Assembly (NCBI GenBank): GCA_036873755.1
Contig: JAVTVY010019630.1
Coordinates: forward strand, 1-64,000
From: Hanleya hanleyi
Taxonomy: Eukaryota; Mollusca; Polyplacophora; Lepidopleurida; Hanleyidae
Length of the DNA: 64,000 nucleotides
Direction: 5' to 3'
Of this stretch, positions 1 to 10,700 are shown piece by piece. A model generated the notes under the pieces. The model had not been told where the DNA came from. It searched no databases and worked only from the letters and a program-made list of their open reading frames with translations. Position 1 is the stretch's first letter, and every line of letters starts with the position of its first letter. A program made the translations under genes and the position numbers.

Positions 1-9
1 GCGTTCACC

Positions 10-90
10 TTCGTGTCTTTTCGGGTACGTCCGTGTCTTTTCGTTAAAGTCCGTGTATTTTCGGTAAAGTCCGTGTCTTTTCGGATCGGT
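10..90 (+). repeat. Short tandem iterons GTCCGTGTCTTTTCGG upstream of the accessory gene
   Basis: Four to five imperfect copies of a unit of about 18-19 bp built on GTCCGTGTCTTTTCGG occur here. A shorter array of the same unit lies at 58020-58085 in the other copy, at the same place relative to the gene. Conservation of motif and place suggests a binding site, possibly for a regulator of the accessory gene. No factor can be named. Confidence 0.6.
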
Positions 91-216
91 GACGTCCATG
101 TCTATCATCCGCGTACTTCGCGTCTGCGCAATGCGGCTCAGTCGTACACCAGTACACCAGTTTCGATCCTCGACTTGGGGTAGAGTGTGCTAAAAATAGA
201 TTACCAGCTAGCGTGC

Positions 217-224
217 TATAAAAG
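217..224 (+). promoter_or_regulatory. TATA box of accessory gene, copy 1
   Basis: TATAAAAG lies 53 nt upstream of the ATG at 270, inside a block (GCTATAAAAGGGAAGCGGCC) conserved in copy 2. The same spacing is seen before several genes of the complete element. Confidence 0.7.
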
Positions 225-269
225 GGAAGCGGCCTTGCCGTTTCATCAGACACTCTGTCATCCACCAAG

Positions 270-1214
270 ATGTTCACTTGCACAACTTGCCAGAAGCAGT
301 TTACTCGTCTAAATAATTTACGACGCCACGAGGCCTCCACCCACAACGATGCACGGTATACTTGTATAACCTGCGCACGGTCATTTAATCGGGAGGATGA
401 TTTACTGCGCCACAAACGCTCATTCCACGAGGGCGCGACGGAACAATGTAAGGATTGTGGTGAACTCTTCAAACGACACAGTCAGTTAAGACGGCATCAG
501 CGTTTGATTCATGTCCCGTCTCCACGGTTTTGGCGACAACTTCCTACTGAAGAGGAGCCGCAGAAGGTGAGACCCAGTGAAGATAATCCCGGGGAGACGA
601 ACGCCACAGGTGATGCGATGACGGAGAGCCCGCCTATACCCACAGTTGGGAAGAGCCTGGATTTCCAACCGGACCCCACCGTTACGGTTTCGAGTCATAC
701 GCCATACATCGAACATTTTCTGGACGAGCCCATAAATGTTCCTATCGATCTCTTACCCGAATATGACCCAGAGAGTGACATCTCTCGGCGCCATTGGACC
801 ATGACACGGCACTGTTTCCACCGTCATCGCCCTATTCAAGATATCTACAATTTCCCACTGACCAAGCTCACCCGTCTACGCAGCTACGTGGAAACCATCT
901 TCAATGACCAACCTACGGCCTTCACATTAAATGTAGCATTTGGGTACATCTTATGCCATAAGATGACGGGTGAATTGCGCTATTTCTATTCCAGTGCCCT
1001 CCACCCAGTGTACGACCAACCATTTACCATCAATGACCGGAGGTCACTAGAGATGATGCTGGACCAAGTGGAACAATTGGATGTCTTGGGATGGGCCCAA
1101 CAACAACGACCCAACACCAAGTGGACAGTGAAGAGGGTGACCAATGTTACGTTTTTCCTTACCAAGGTGATACACCACTGCCATGGGTTGAATGCGTCAC
1201 TCGTGCACGGATGA
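270..1214 (+). CDS. C2H2 zinc-finger protein with conserved C-terminal domain (Polinton accessory gene)
   Basis: Single-exon protein of 314 aa. Three C2H2 fingers lie at about residues 2-82; each has a CxxC pair, a hydrophobic core and an HxxxxH or HxxxH pair. Residues about 90-170 are a low-complexity linker rich in Pro, Glu and Thr. Residues about 175-314 form a dense domain with motifs YNFPL, FGYIL, GELRYFY and VTNVTFFLTK. That domain is shared with the broken copy at 58183-59062, where motifs such as VTNVTFF persist although the fingers have decayed. The start is the first ATG after the TATA box at 217, with a very short leader. A DNA-binding role in element transcription or replication is likely from the fingers; the C-terminal domain has no function I can name. 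It could also be a captured host regulator. The frame is intact, unlike copy 2. Confidence 0.8.
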   Translation: MFTCTTCQKQFTRLNNLRRHEASTHNDARYTCITCARSFNREDDLLRHKRSFHEGATEQCKDCGELFKRHSQLRRHQRLIHVPSPRFWRQLPTEEEPQKVRPSEDNPGETNATGDAMTESPPIPTVGKSLDFQPDPTVTVSSHTPYIEHFLDEPINVPIDLLPEYDPESDISRRHWTMTRHCFHRHRPIQDIYNFPLTKLTRLRSYVETIFNDQPTAFTLNVAFGYILCHKMTGELRYFYSSALHPVYDQPFTINDRRSLEMMLDQVEQLDVLGWAQQQRPNTKWTVKRVTNVTFFLTKVIHHCHGLNASLVHG

Positions 1215-1350
1215 ATACCATAACATGTCGTACGTACTCTCTATGTCTACATGCTGATCATTGACTTGAGCTCAGTAAACATTAAATGTGACGGTGCGTT
1301 AAAACATGGTGTTTGATATTTCAATTTTGTTTTGCTGTGAACATACTAAA

Positions 1351-1383
1351 CATACCCAGGGCGGCTCCCCCAGCCTGGGTATG
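1351..1383 (+). other. Conserved hairpin 3' of the accessory gene
   Basis: CATACCCAGG (1351-1360) pairs perfectly with CCTGGGTATG (1374-1383) around a 13-nt loop. The same hairpin is at 59214-59246 in copy 2, also downstream of the accessory gene. A possible poly(A) signal (AATAAA, about 1400) follows. It may mark the 3' end of the transcript or be a protein-binding palindrome. Confidence 0.6.
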
Positions 1384-1699
1384 ATGTAACATTGGGGATA
1401 ATAAACTGTATGAACATTGCTGAACGTGTCGTTATTCATATTGGACCGTCTGACCTGGAGGTGACCTATGACCTTTTGACCCGCGCGCGCGGGCACTGCC
1501 GGGGATGAAGCGCGCGCTGCGGCCGGAGAACCCGCGCGCGCTGCGGGGCGCCGGGGCGGGGGCAGGAAAACACCCCGGAGGGTTGAACGTTGGAACTCTT
1601 CCGGGTTTGGAGGTAGTTTTAGTGAAAACCGGAAGTGACGTCACAACCCCCAAGTGACCTGCGCAGCAGAATGGAAACGACACCCTAGTGTAACCCCCT

Positions 1700-2550
1700 C
1701 ACCTAGGCTTCACATGGATATCTCATTCGATCCCATCGGCCCATGAGAAACCCCGCTCGAGCCCAAAACGTCTGTGTTCATACCCTTGGGCCACCGCGCA
1801 TGCACAGAATGGTGACAACGCCCAAGCCGCTAGTCCAGTCAGATGCCCCTTCACGAATGCTTCACTTTGATACCTCATATGACCCCATTGGACCATGAGT
1901 AACTCCCCTAGCTCCAAAATGGCTATTTCCATACCGTTGGGCCACCGCGCATGCGCAGAATGGTGACAACGCCCAAGCCGCTAGTCCAGTCAGTGCCCCT
2001 TCACGAAGGCTTCACTTTGATACCTCATATGACCCCATTGGACCATGAGTAATTCCCCTAGCTTCAAAATGGCTATTTCCATACCCTTGGGCCACCGCGC
2101 ATGCGCAGAATGGTGACAACGCCCAATCCGCTAGTCCAGTCAGATGCCCCTTCACATAAGCTTCACTTTGATACCTCATATGACCCCATTGGACCATGAG
2201 TAACTCCCCTAGCTCCAAAACGGCTATTTCCATACCCTTGGGCCACCGCGCATGCGCAGAATGGTGACAACGCCCAAGCCGCTAGTCCAGTCAGATGCCC
2301 CTTCACGAAGGCTTCACTTTGATACCTCATATGACCCCATTGGACCATGAGTAACTCCCCTAGCTCCAAAATGTCTATTTCCATACCCTTGGGCCACCGC
2401 GCATGCGCAGAATGGTGACAACGCCCAAGCCGCTAGTCCAGTCAGATGCCCCTTCACATAAGCTTCACTTTGATACCTCATATGACCCCATTGGACCAGT
2501 AGTAACTCCCCTAGCTCCAAAACGGCTATTTCCATACCCTTGGGCCACAC
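1700..2550. repeat. 151-bp tandem satellite in the right terminal repeat of copy 1
   Basis: About five and a half units with a 151-bp period (landmark CTTCACTTTGATACCTCATA near 1858, 2009, 2160, 2311, 2462); the first unit at about 1705 is diverged. Each unit carries the near-palindrome GCGCATGCGCAGAATGG. Units homologous to these, in inverted orientation, form the left end of the complete element (50100-51500), and direct ones form its right end (59560-60330). The open frames across the array are repeat artefacts. Confidence 0.9.
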
Positions 2551-2634
2551 GAGTTGTCTCCCTTGCGTCAGTGTGTGCAGATGGCGCTATGATCGACGCC
2601 GTGATGTGGAAAGGGCGTCCCACACCATCCTGGA

Positions 2635-2893
2635 GCCGCCATTTTGTTTGTTGATTTTCTGCGGAGATACACGGGACAATAAACGCTCGACCCTAGGGTG
2701 GTACAGATGCTAGACTGATCCTATTAACATGGTAAAACACCTATAGATTATGTTTATTATTATTATATGGCTTAGAGGTTTTTTTTTAGGGTAATGTGAG
2801 GGTTTTTTCTCCCCGTGACCTCCCCACCGCCTCATTTGCTCCCTTGCGCCGCCATTTTGGTCCGCCCACCACCACCCACACGCCGCCATTTTG
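2635..2893. promoter_or_regulatory. Three GCCGCCATTTTG motifs (YY1-like) near the element end
   Basis: The 12-mer GCCGCCATTTTG occurs at 2635-2646, 2848-2859 and 2882-2893. It matches the known YY1 consensus (CCGCCATNTT). Three exact copies in 260 bp of a transposon end are unlikely by chance, but binding is only inferred. Confidence 0.45.
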
Positions 2894-3289
2894 TACACAC
2901 ACATCCACAGAACGCCGAGCCAGTGACGTCATATGCAAATTTCTGAGGTCAAATTTTACTCGCTTCTGATTGGCTGTTACCTCCTCATTTCCTCCTCAAT
3001 TATGCAAATTTCTGAGGTCAATGGTGTTCAATTTGCTCTTACTATACTACTTACCATCGAGTTGGGGAACATTTTTCAAAAAAAGTTCGGATTTTGACAT
3101 CTAATAGCCTGATCATTCTCATAAACTTTGTAAAAAGGAAACACCTCAAATAAGGGGTTAATTGTAAAGCACATTCTCTAATATGCCGGCTCAGTGACAT
3201 TATTAATCTGTTGTCTGTGTACTGCTAATCTAGAACGTTTTCCGCGATTCGCACGGTCAATAACGTGGACAAGAGATACCCGTGGGTTT

Positions 3290-3291
<2 letters not shown>

Positions 3292-3325
<34 letters not shown>
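3292..3325. repeat. (TA)n microsatellite
   Basis: Uninterrupted TA dinucleotides, about 16 units. Confidence 0.95.
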
Positions 3326-3330
<5 letters not shown>

Positions 3331-3634
3331 GTGATAGAGATGCCTGTTTTGATAACAAGAATATCTGAAAATGATTTGTTTCTTAGTAAACAATATGCAA
3401 ATAATTTAGAAGTGCAAGAAAAGACTCGACAGATTCGTTGCAAAGGACCAGAAAATGACACAAACACCAAGATATCTTTTCTACAATTCAAAGCCAAAGT
3501 TTCCTCCATATGTTTATTTAACTTTTTCGTAAAGCGTTATTGTTAAATAACCCATAATTAGGGCTGCATATACGGGGCCATAAATGCATATAGAAAAACT
3601 AACATCAATATTCTCTGATTTTTATCTAGAACAG

Positions 3635-4555
3635 ATGGAAGAAGGTGCCACTACTAAACTGGGAAAGATCGTGTTTGCGACATATCGCGAGAAACCAACA
3701 ATCTCAACGTTACAGTTCAATAGAGATGACATGTGGTCCAATGCACTGGAAGACAAGGGATACTCTGTAACGGCTTGTCCATGGGACAATGTCAGCGTTG
3801 ATTGGTCACAATACGACGCAGTCGTATTACGTACAACCTGCGATTACCAGTTCAGACTAGAAGAGTTCCAGAATTGGGTAAAACGGCTTCAAACTCTTGG
3901 TGTCCGCTTGCTTAATCCGCCTGATATTGTCTTGTGGAATTCGCATAAATCCTATCTCCTGGAGCTGAGAGACCGCGGGGTTTGCATTCCACAATCAACG
4001 GTTATTCGACAAAATTCCAGTCAAGACTTCAATCTCAAAACCTTCTGCGCAACAAAGGAACTTAGAAAGGTCGTAGTGAAACCATGTGTATCAGCAGATG
4101 CTTATGAAACTTACGCAGTTTGCCTTAACGAAATCGATGGATTCCAATCGAAATTCAATGACATGGTTAAAAGTATGGATGTTTTGATACAAGAATACGT
4201 TACGGACATCAAATCGTGTGGGGAATCGGAATTGTGTTATTTTGACAAGCATTTTAGCCATGCGGTCAGACGATTGCCAGCTAGTGGCGATTTCCGGGTG
4301 CACGAGTTCTTCGGAGGAAGCACCGTCGGTTGTAAACCGCCAGATACTGTTCTGGGATTCTGTGATTTTGTCCTCTCCACGATTGAGTCCCGTCTACTAT
4401 ATGCCAGGGTTGATGTAGTCGAGAGAAAGAACGGACAGATTTTACTGATGGAACTGGAGCTGATAGAACCGTCATTATATTTTGACGTCGATTACACGGG
4501 AATAGCTGCAGAAATGGCGGCATCTTGCTTACAGAATATCCTAAGTGTACCATAA
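3635..4555 (+). CDS. ATP-grasp ligase, bacterial RimK/DcsG-like
   Basis: Protein of 306 aa if translation starts at 3635. A frame-open upstream ATG at 3584 would add 17 residues, but a pyrimidine-rich tract ending TCTAG just before AACAGATGG looks like a splice acceptor, so 3584 is probably intronic. Motifs in order: VDWSQYDAVVLRTTCDY near the N-terminus, LLNPPDIVLWNSHKSYLLEL (substrate and nucleotide-binding entry), VVVKPCVSADAYET (ATP-grasp lysine loop), VLIQEYV, and LLMELELIEPSLYF near the C-terminus with the acidic metal ligands. This is the signature of the bacterial ATP-grasp family around DcsG and prokaryotic glutathione synthetase-like ligases, which join a carboxylate to an amine or thiol using ATP; the substrate here is unknown. 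The coding part is one exon of bacterial length. It is probably an old transfer from bacteria. An AATAAA lies near 4820. Confidence 0.75.
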   Translation: MEEGATTKLGKIVFATYREKPTISTLQFNRDDMWSNALEDKGYSVTACPWDNVSVDWSQYDAVVLRTTCDYQFRLEEFQNWVKRLQTLGVRLLNPPDIVLWNSHKSYLLELRDRGVCIPQSTVIRQNSSQDFNLKTFCATKELRKVVVKPCVSADAYETYAVCLNEIDGFQSKFNDMVKSMDVLIQEYVTDIKSCGESELCYFDKHFSHAVRRLPASGDFRVHEFFGGSTVGCKPPDTVLGFCDFVLSTIESRLLYARVDVVERKNGQILLMELELIEPSLYFDVDYTGIAAEMAASCLQNILSVP

Positions 4556-7263
4556 ACCACGGAATGTACACCTACACACCTGTACACCGGACAGGACACA
4601 CATGAATTAAGATGCACATTAGAACAACATACGTTCTGGTAATAGTAATAGGAATGAGCAGATAAGGTGCATATGTGAACCTTTCAGATATCAACTACGT
4701 CTTTGGTCATCAGGGATTGTTTCAATGTCTTTCAAAGATATCTATTTTAACAGTGTTCCACGTGGAGAACAGGTAACCGCGCAGAGTGCGTGAAGTCTGG
4801 ATGATACATAGACTGGAAAATAAAAGGCAGTTTTGCTAAAGAAACCATGTCATATGAATCGAGGTTTATTAACCCCATCAGGTCTGGGGACATGATGCCC
4901 CCCCCCCTCCGTCCCCCCTACCAAACTTGTCTCCGGAATGGTCTCCTCTTAATTATTTTTCTTACCCTTTGAGCTAGGGGACTGAAACTTACCATACTAT
5001 ACCCTTGGGTCAAGGTTTACCAGAAAATGTAAAACAATCCAAGATGGCCGCTTTGATGACGTCAGAGTGACGTCATTTTCAAAAACGACACTTTTTGGTC
5101 GATTTTTCTGTCCGATTTTCCGATTTTTTTATTTATGCAATTTTTCCCCAAAAAATTGCATGATAAATTAGTAAATATTAATGTGATGTGAAATAAATAG
5201 TTTTTGCCCACTTTTCGTCGCGGAAAAGCAGAAATTTTGACGAAATAAGACAACATCACTTTTCTGGTACCTCAAGTGGCCGCCGTCTTCAATTTACCCA
5301 TGATTCTCTGCTCGGGGGGTTATGCAAATAGGCTCAAAATGACCCCAATATGATAAGCTATAAAGTCAAGGAGTTTCAGCTCTCCATTTTTTTGTCGTTA
5401 CGGAGATAGCGCTGAAAGTTTAGTAGGGGGGGGGGGGGCATTTAGGTCCACCTCCCCAGGCCAGGTAAGGTTAACTTTAGTAGTCAGGGATTCAACTCTC
5501 GATGCTCATACATTACTGGATGTAGTTACTGTATTATAGCGATAGGCGTGCTGCATTTTAATGTATCAGTTTTGAGTAGAACACTCAGTGAGAGGATGGT
5601 CATATGTGCAACAATGACAGCATTGTTCATCCTCTTATTGCTTGTGGACCCGTGTAAGTTGACAAAACCACGAAGTAACGCCATATTACTACGTTTATGA
5701 AGTGCTGGAATAATACAAATTCCTTTTCCCAATCCCACATATTTGAAGTTTCTCACACGAAAATGTAAAATAAACCTTGGCGGGTCATCCTTTACCATCA
5801 TCCTCTTTAAAATATGAATGGAATACATTTATGCTGTCATAGACTCATATGATGCGCCGTAGGCCTGTGGGTGTAGCTGTTATACGCAACAGTGTTCATG
5901 CTGCGGACGTGGTGGAGTATTTTCATGGCGAGGCATATATGGTCCTGTTGACACATTCAGCTGTGCTCGATACATAGAATGTATTTTCGCATCCACGGTC
6001 TTGGTGGTGCAAGAAAGGTAATAAATAATTATACTGTAGAAGGCTAATTTATATTCATTATCATCACCCTCAACAACAGCACGGTCTGGCCACAACAACC
6101 ACTGCTCGTCAGGTCACTTTGTTTATTTTCTACTGATTTGACTGTAGTATGAAACCAAATCAAAAAGCACATTGAAGTGAAGAACATGCACACTAACACA
6201 CAGTGCAAACATAAGGTTGGACTTTTAGGTCACAGGCAAGATATTATGTAGACCGTGTATACAGTCCAGTAAAATACGAAATTCAATAGCGTTACCAAAC
6301 TGAGTAGCAAAATGCCCTCTTCGACCCTATCGGTACTGAAAACAACAACATTGCTCTAACTGCCCGCCCAGATACAACCACTGCAAGCTAACAGCAACTA
6401 CGGAGTGTGTTAAGATTAAGAATACTGATCAGCGATACGGATTTGATATTTTTGGAACATCATGATGTCTTGCCGGCATCATTGAAAACTGTTGACCGCT
6501 TCTCTCTTGCATGAAACAAGCCTATGTTTATGTATACAATTGTCTTTTTGAATTTGGTGCTAATACTGTTATATGGAATATGGAATAGGTCTTTGGATTA
6601 TGGACGACGGCTGAATTATGAATGACGGACCAGACGCTTGTAATTGCGATGAAACATCATCTTTTAGGTTGGCGCAACGCCTAAAGTTAATTATACGTCC
6701 CATGACATTGGCAGTACACAAGACCATGCTACAGAAAACGACTTCTTTATTACTCTGCAGCTGACGTATCAAAACTGAATTATAACTGATGGTAGGCAAT
6801 TGGTCGTTTTGTGCGCGAAGGGCACCCTATGTGGTCGAGGTGAACGAAAGCTGCCATTTTAGAAATATCAGACAATATCTCGCTATTGGGGCTGGAAACA
6901 CAGATAGCAATCATGCCGTGGCGTATTACGCCAAACGAGAACAGTTGACGCAGATACGTAACCTGGAGATGAGCGGCCGATCCAACAAACAGTTGTTGGG
7001 GTCGAAGAGGTACTCGTCGTCCGTTTAATATCAGGGAAGCCATTGAGTTGAATTGCCTTTCCTCTAAATTTTTACTAAGAGAGTGTAATCCCAAAATTAC
7101 GAAAATACTGTTACAGGATCACTTTCTAAGTGACAAAAAAATATATCCACATTAATACCGTGGCTAACTAGATATAGTCGATTGAATACAATCGAGAAGG
7201 TATCCCTTTTGCATGTTAAGCAAAGGGAACATTCATTATTTGTGAAGAGAGTAATAGCGTGAA
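4556..7263. other. Gene-poor stretch
   Basis: No coding region can be supported; the open frames are short, AT-rich and without recognisable motifs. One block at about 6560-6650 (GACCAGACGCTTGTAAT nearby) is a dispersed repeat also present inverted at 45537-45620 and, more diverged, at about 48400-48470. Poly-C/poly-G runs near 4900 and 5430 are simple repeats. Confidence 0.6.
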
Positions 7264-7730
7264 GTTAGCCCCCAGTTGGTGCCACGTATAAGCGAATCAG
7301 CACAAACACTTCCAAGCGATAATTTGAGAGAAGGTACCCACATTATCAAATTTGGAAAGAATCCGTTATGGTTTTCAAATTTACTGTCCGGAAATACAAT
7401 TTTAACTTATCCTACAGGTAGCGCCACATATAGGTGGATTGCAATGGAAAACAATCTCAACCGAGGTCTTTAGGCAACATCACCCGAAATAGAAAATTGA
7501 ATTTATTCAGTTTTACCCAAAAGGTAACTTGGCCCACATTTGGCGCCACCTATTGCCCGGATGCAATTTTAACTTGCACACAGGTGGCGCCATCTAGAGG
7601 CGGATCGACACGAAAAAGAATCTCCAGCAAGGGATCCATTTACAAAATTCGAGAAAAAAAATGTGTTTGTTTTTTGAGGAATTATCTTCCGAAAACTTTT
7701 ACTTTGCTCTCAGGTGGCGCCAACTAATCA
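7264..7730. repeat. Degenerate ~150-bp tandem repeat with GGTGGCGCCA core
   Basis: The core GGTGGCGCCA or a close variant recurs at about 7275, 7417, 7579 and 7712, each followed by a related TANAGGCGGAT-type segment. Spacing is 130-165 bp, so this is an old, decayed tandem array. No gene is seen in it. Confidence 0.55.
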
Positions 7731-10700
7731 CATAATCCTGTTACCTGTTGCTCCTGGAGATGCCACTGAGATATTCTTGAATTAATGTATCTATGTCAGT
7801 GATTTTAAAATCTGCAAGTCTAATGTCTCTGTGAAATTCGCCTGTGGGAGAAATGTGTATTTTTATACATGTTCCAGGTCCTAAAATTACCATACTGTAT
7901 ATGACTGAATGTCATGGCTGTAAACCAGGCACTGAATGTGCTTTCGATGCAAATGGCTCCAGAGGTCATACATTGAACCAATGGCCAGCCACGATTTTGA
8001 CCCCCAACAGTGACCTTTCTGAGTCATGGTTGTGAACCAATCACTGATGTGCTATCTATGCACATGAGAACATAGAAATTTGAACCCAACAGATACAGCT
8101 TATTTAGGTCATAGGTCCAGATGAAAAATTTGCATATACGGGTAATTGTAGAAAAAATACAGAGCTGCAAAACAATATATGTCCTCCACTAGACAGGAGC
8201 AATCTGGTGAAATTTCAAATACTTGTATTCACTGGAACACCAGCTACGTTTTGATGCATGATGTTGCTATAATACGGTACAGTGGTACATTCCAAAGTAG
8301 CAAGTCATCTTACATGTAGTGTCTTGACGGAGATATACGACAAAATAGTAAATTACTCAGCCAGTATGAGATTTACGTAAATCGACATAAATATATCTGT
8401 ACCTAATATGTCAGGTGTTCTTATTGATTATATAATATTTAGTTTTAACGATTTCTAGAATTTTGGTATTGGAGTCTGGGAGTAATTTCAGCAGTTTGAC
8501 AATATGACTCGTCCCCGACATGTATTTAGGTGACCAAATATGTTTGTTCACCATACCATAAGGTATAATGATCCCATTTTATGTGGTCCATTACTTTATC
8601 AAGATGAGAAACCAAAACCAAACCTGGCGAAATTTACTGAATCTACACACCATTGTGGATCGTATCAACGAAATGGCTGTTAGCAAGTTTCTACCATACC
8701 AATCGTCGAGAACTGCGTTTGCAGTGAGAACTAAGTTCTGCCTACAGGTTTATATTCCCCGTCTCTCAAATCTATGCTCCTCCATCAAAAGTGTTTTAAG
8801 ATCCTCGTTATTCACCCTATCAAGGCTTACACTATGAAGCAGTTTACGAGGTGTATAGATATAATTCGACGATTTACGATCAAACTATAACCTCGGGACG
8901 TGTCTTCGTCCAAGTCAAACTCTTCATCGCAAGGGTGAGGTGTTTTACAGGCTATAGATATAGAGTATTCATATGAAATGCGAGATGGTTCTTTACGGTA
9001 CGTCGTTGTGAGCGGTTGAGTCGTTCAGAGTCGACTTTTATATCCAAGGCCTGAGATGATTCGACTGTAGTCACTGGTCTATACACTGGAAAGTATGCTA
9101 CATGTATATCATGACGGTGGTTAGTATCTCGTTCTTAGTCGGTACAATGCGAACAGACGCATACATAATTATACACAAATGATATGAAGTGTGAGTCGAT
9201 TAAACTTACCTCGTACTCCACCGCTATATGATTGTGAATACCCGTTCTATTTCGTCGACACTGACTGCGATGTTCTCATTGTTGATGTTCAAATAGTTGA
9301 ATAGAACGTCAAATAACGACATTTGAAACAGAGCATTCGACCTGTGTCCAAAGAGTTTGAAGAGTTGCATTGATTTTATATTGCATGTATTTGAAATGGA
9401 CTCGTTTTTGTTCAGGAATGATAAATGCTTTTTTTGTTGCCTGTAAAAGAACGAATCCCGAAGCTTTATTGGCGACATACTCTTTGGACATCTTTTATAT
9501 TCGTGAAATTCTCGTCCCAGGTGTACTCGATCGAAAGCCCTGGGCGAAGCTATTATCCAAATAATATATCTTTGTCAGCCCATCGCACAGGAAGTGCTCT
9601 TTGTATTTTGGTTCATAAGTCATGTAGGGATGACGAGACAATACATAAAATATATATTTGAGGAGAGCAATGTGTCTTGACCAAGGACTTTCCAGTATCA
9701 CAAAGGCCGTGTCAATAGTTCTTTACCGGCATTTGTTAAGATATCTATGTTTCATAAAGCACATCTGTTTGATAGCTGTTGCAAAGAGAATAGAAACGAT
9801 CTAAAAGACAACATAGATGTCTGGTGGTGTCTTTAGAAAAACATATACTCCTCATTTTCTCTCACTTTCTTTGGATCTTGAAAATAAGTTACTGATTCTC
9901 CACACCAGGAAAACCAAAGACAATACATATGCGGAATGGTTGTGTTTCTTTCACTCACCTTTGGAGCTTTACTGGCCGCAAGCTTGGGTTCAGCAAAGGT
10001 TTATCAACAACTAACTTCGATGGTCCATGAGCTAAGACCCGAAATTTGACTTATTGGTACCATCTTGAGGGGCAAAGCTTCATGATGTTTTTCTTATCAC
10101 GTGACACCTGTAGGTGACAAAAAACCCTGCTGGCCATGTCAGAGTGGTAGCTAAGTATCAAAGAGTGGGTCAATCCAAGATGGCGTCCCAAAAGCTACGA
10201 AAAGCCATGAGGATGAAAGAAAGATCTCTTGGTCAAGCTACAGGTTTTTCTTTCTGTTCAATTCCTGTCCAATTTTACACAATGTCTGATCTAATATAGT
10301 GAAGCAGATCATGTGCTGTATGGTGTGGCAACATAGTCTGAATAATATGGCAACCAATGAACGGTAACCCTACCTGACCAAGGCGGGAAATCATGGGCAC
10401 TTTTTAAAAGTTTCCAAACTATTTCGGTATAGAAGACAGCTAGCAAGCTGAAACTTCCTGACTGAATAGTTTATGCCTGACTGAATAGTTTAGGCCATGT
10501 TTAGCCTAATTGCAGTATTCTAGGCGCAAATGTTCATGGGAAAATTCAAAATGGCGGCCGCATGGTGTCCCCAGAAAATCACATTTGTGAACTTAATAAG
10601 TCCATCTTTTGCTCAAGATATTTTGGCTGTAAGCTCACGAAAATAATTTATTTTGCCAAAGCTGAGTAGTATCTATCATTTTTATTAGTTTTTGCAGTTC

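Larger units (their letters stand above)
1..3051 (+). mobile_element. Polinton/Maverick-like element, copy 1 (right part only)
   Basis: This segment matches the right side of the complete element at 49853-60555 in the same order: GTCCGTGTC iterons, TATA box, zinc-finger accessory gene, hairpin, then 151-bp terminal satellite. The last bases, ending ACTATACTACT at 3051, correspond to the terminus CCCTACTACT of the complete copy, and the preceding CTCAATTATGCAAATTTCTG block also matches. The next six bases, TACCAT (3052-3057), are the expected target duplication, but the partner lies left of the window. The capsid and integrase side of this copy is outside the window, so its coding potential is unknown. 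The element family is well supported by comparison within the window; the name Polinton comes from the genes of the other copy. Confidence 0.8.

Noticed and set aside
1723..2550. Repeated frames MEIAVLELGELLMVQWGHMR
   Set aside because: Translations of the 151-bp terminal-repeat satellite, not a protein family.
3331..3546. 71-codon frame before the ATP-grasp gene as its 5' exon
   Set aside because: It ends in stops before the acceptor and shows no donor at its end; the sequence is AT-rich and featureless.
8568..8837. 89-codon plus-strand frame
   Set aside because: Fairly normal composition, but no recognisable motif, splice sites or start context; cannot be told from chance.
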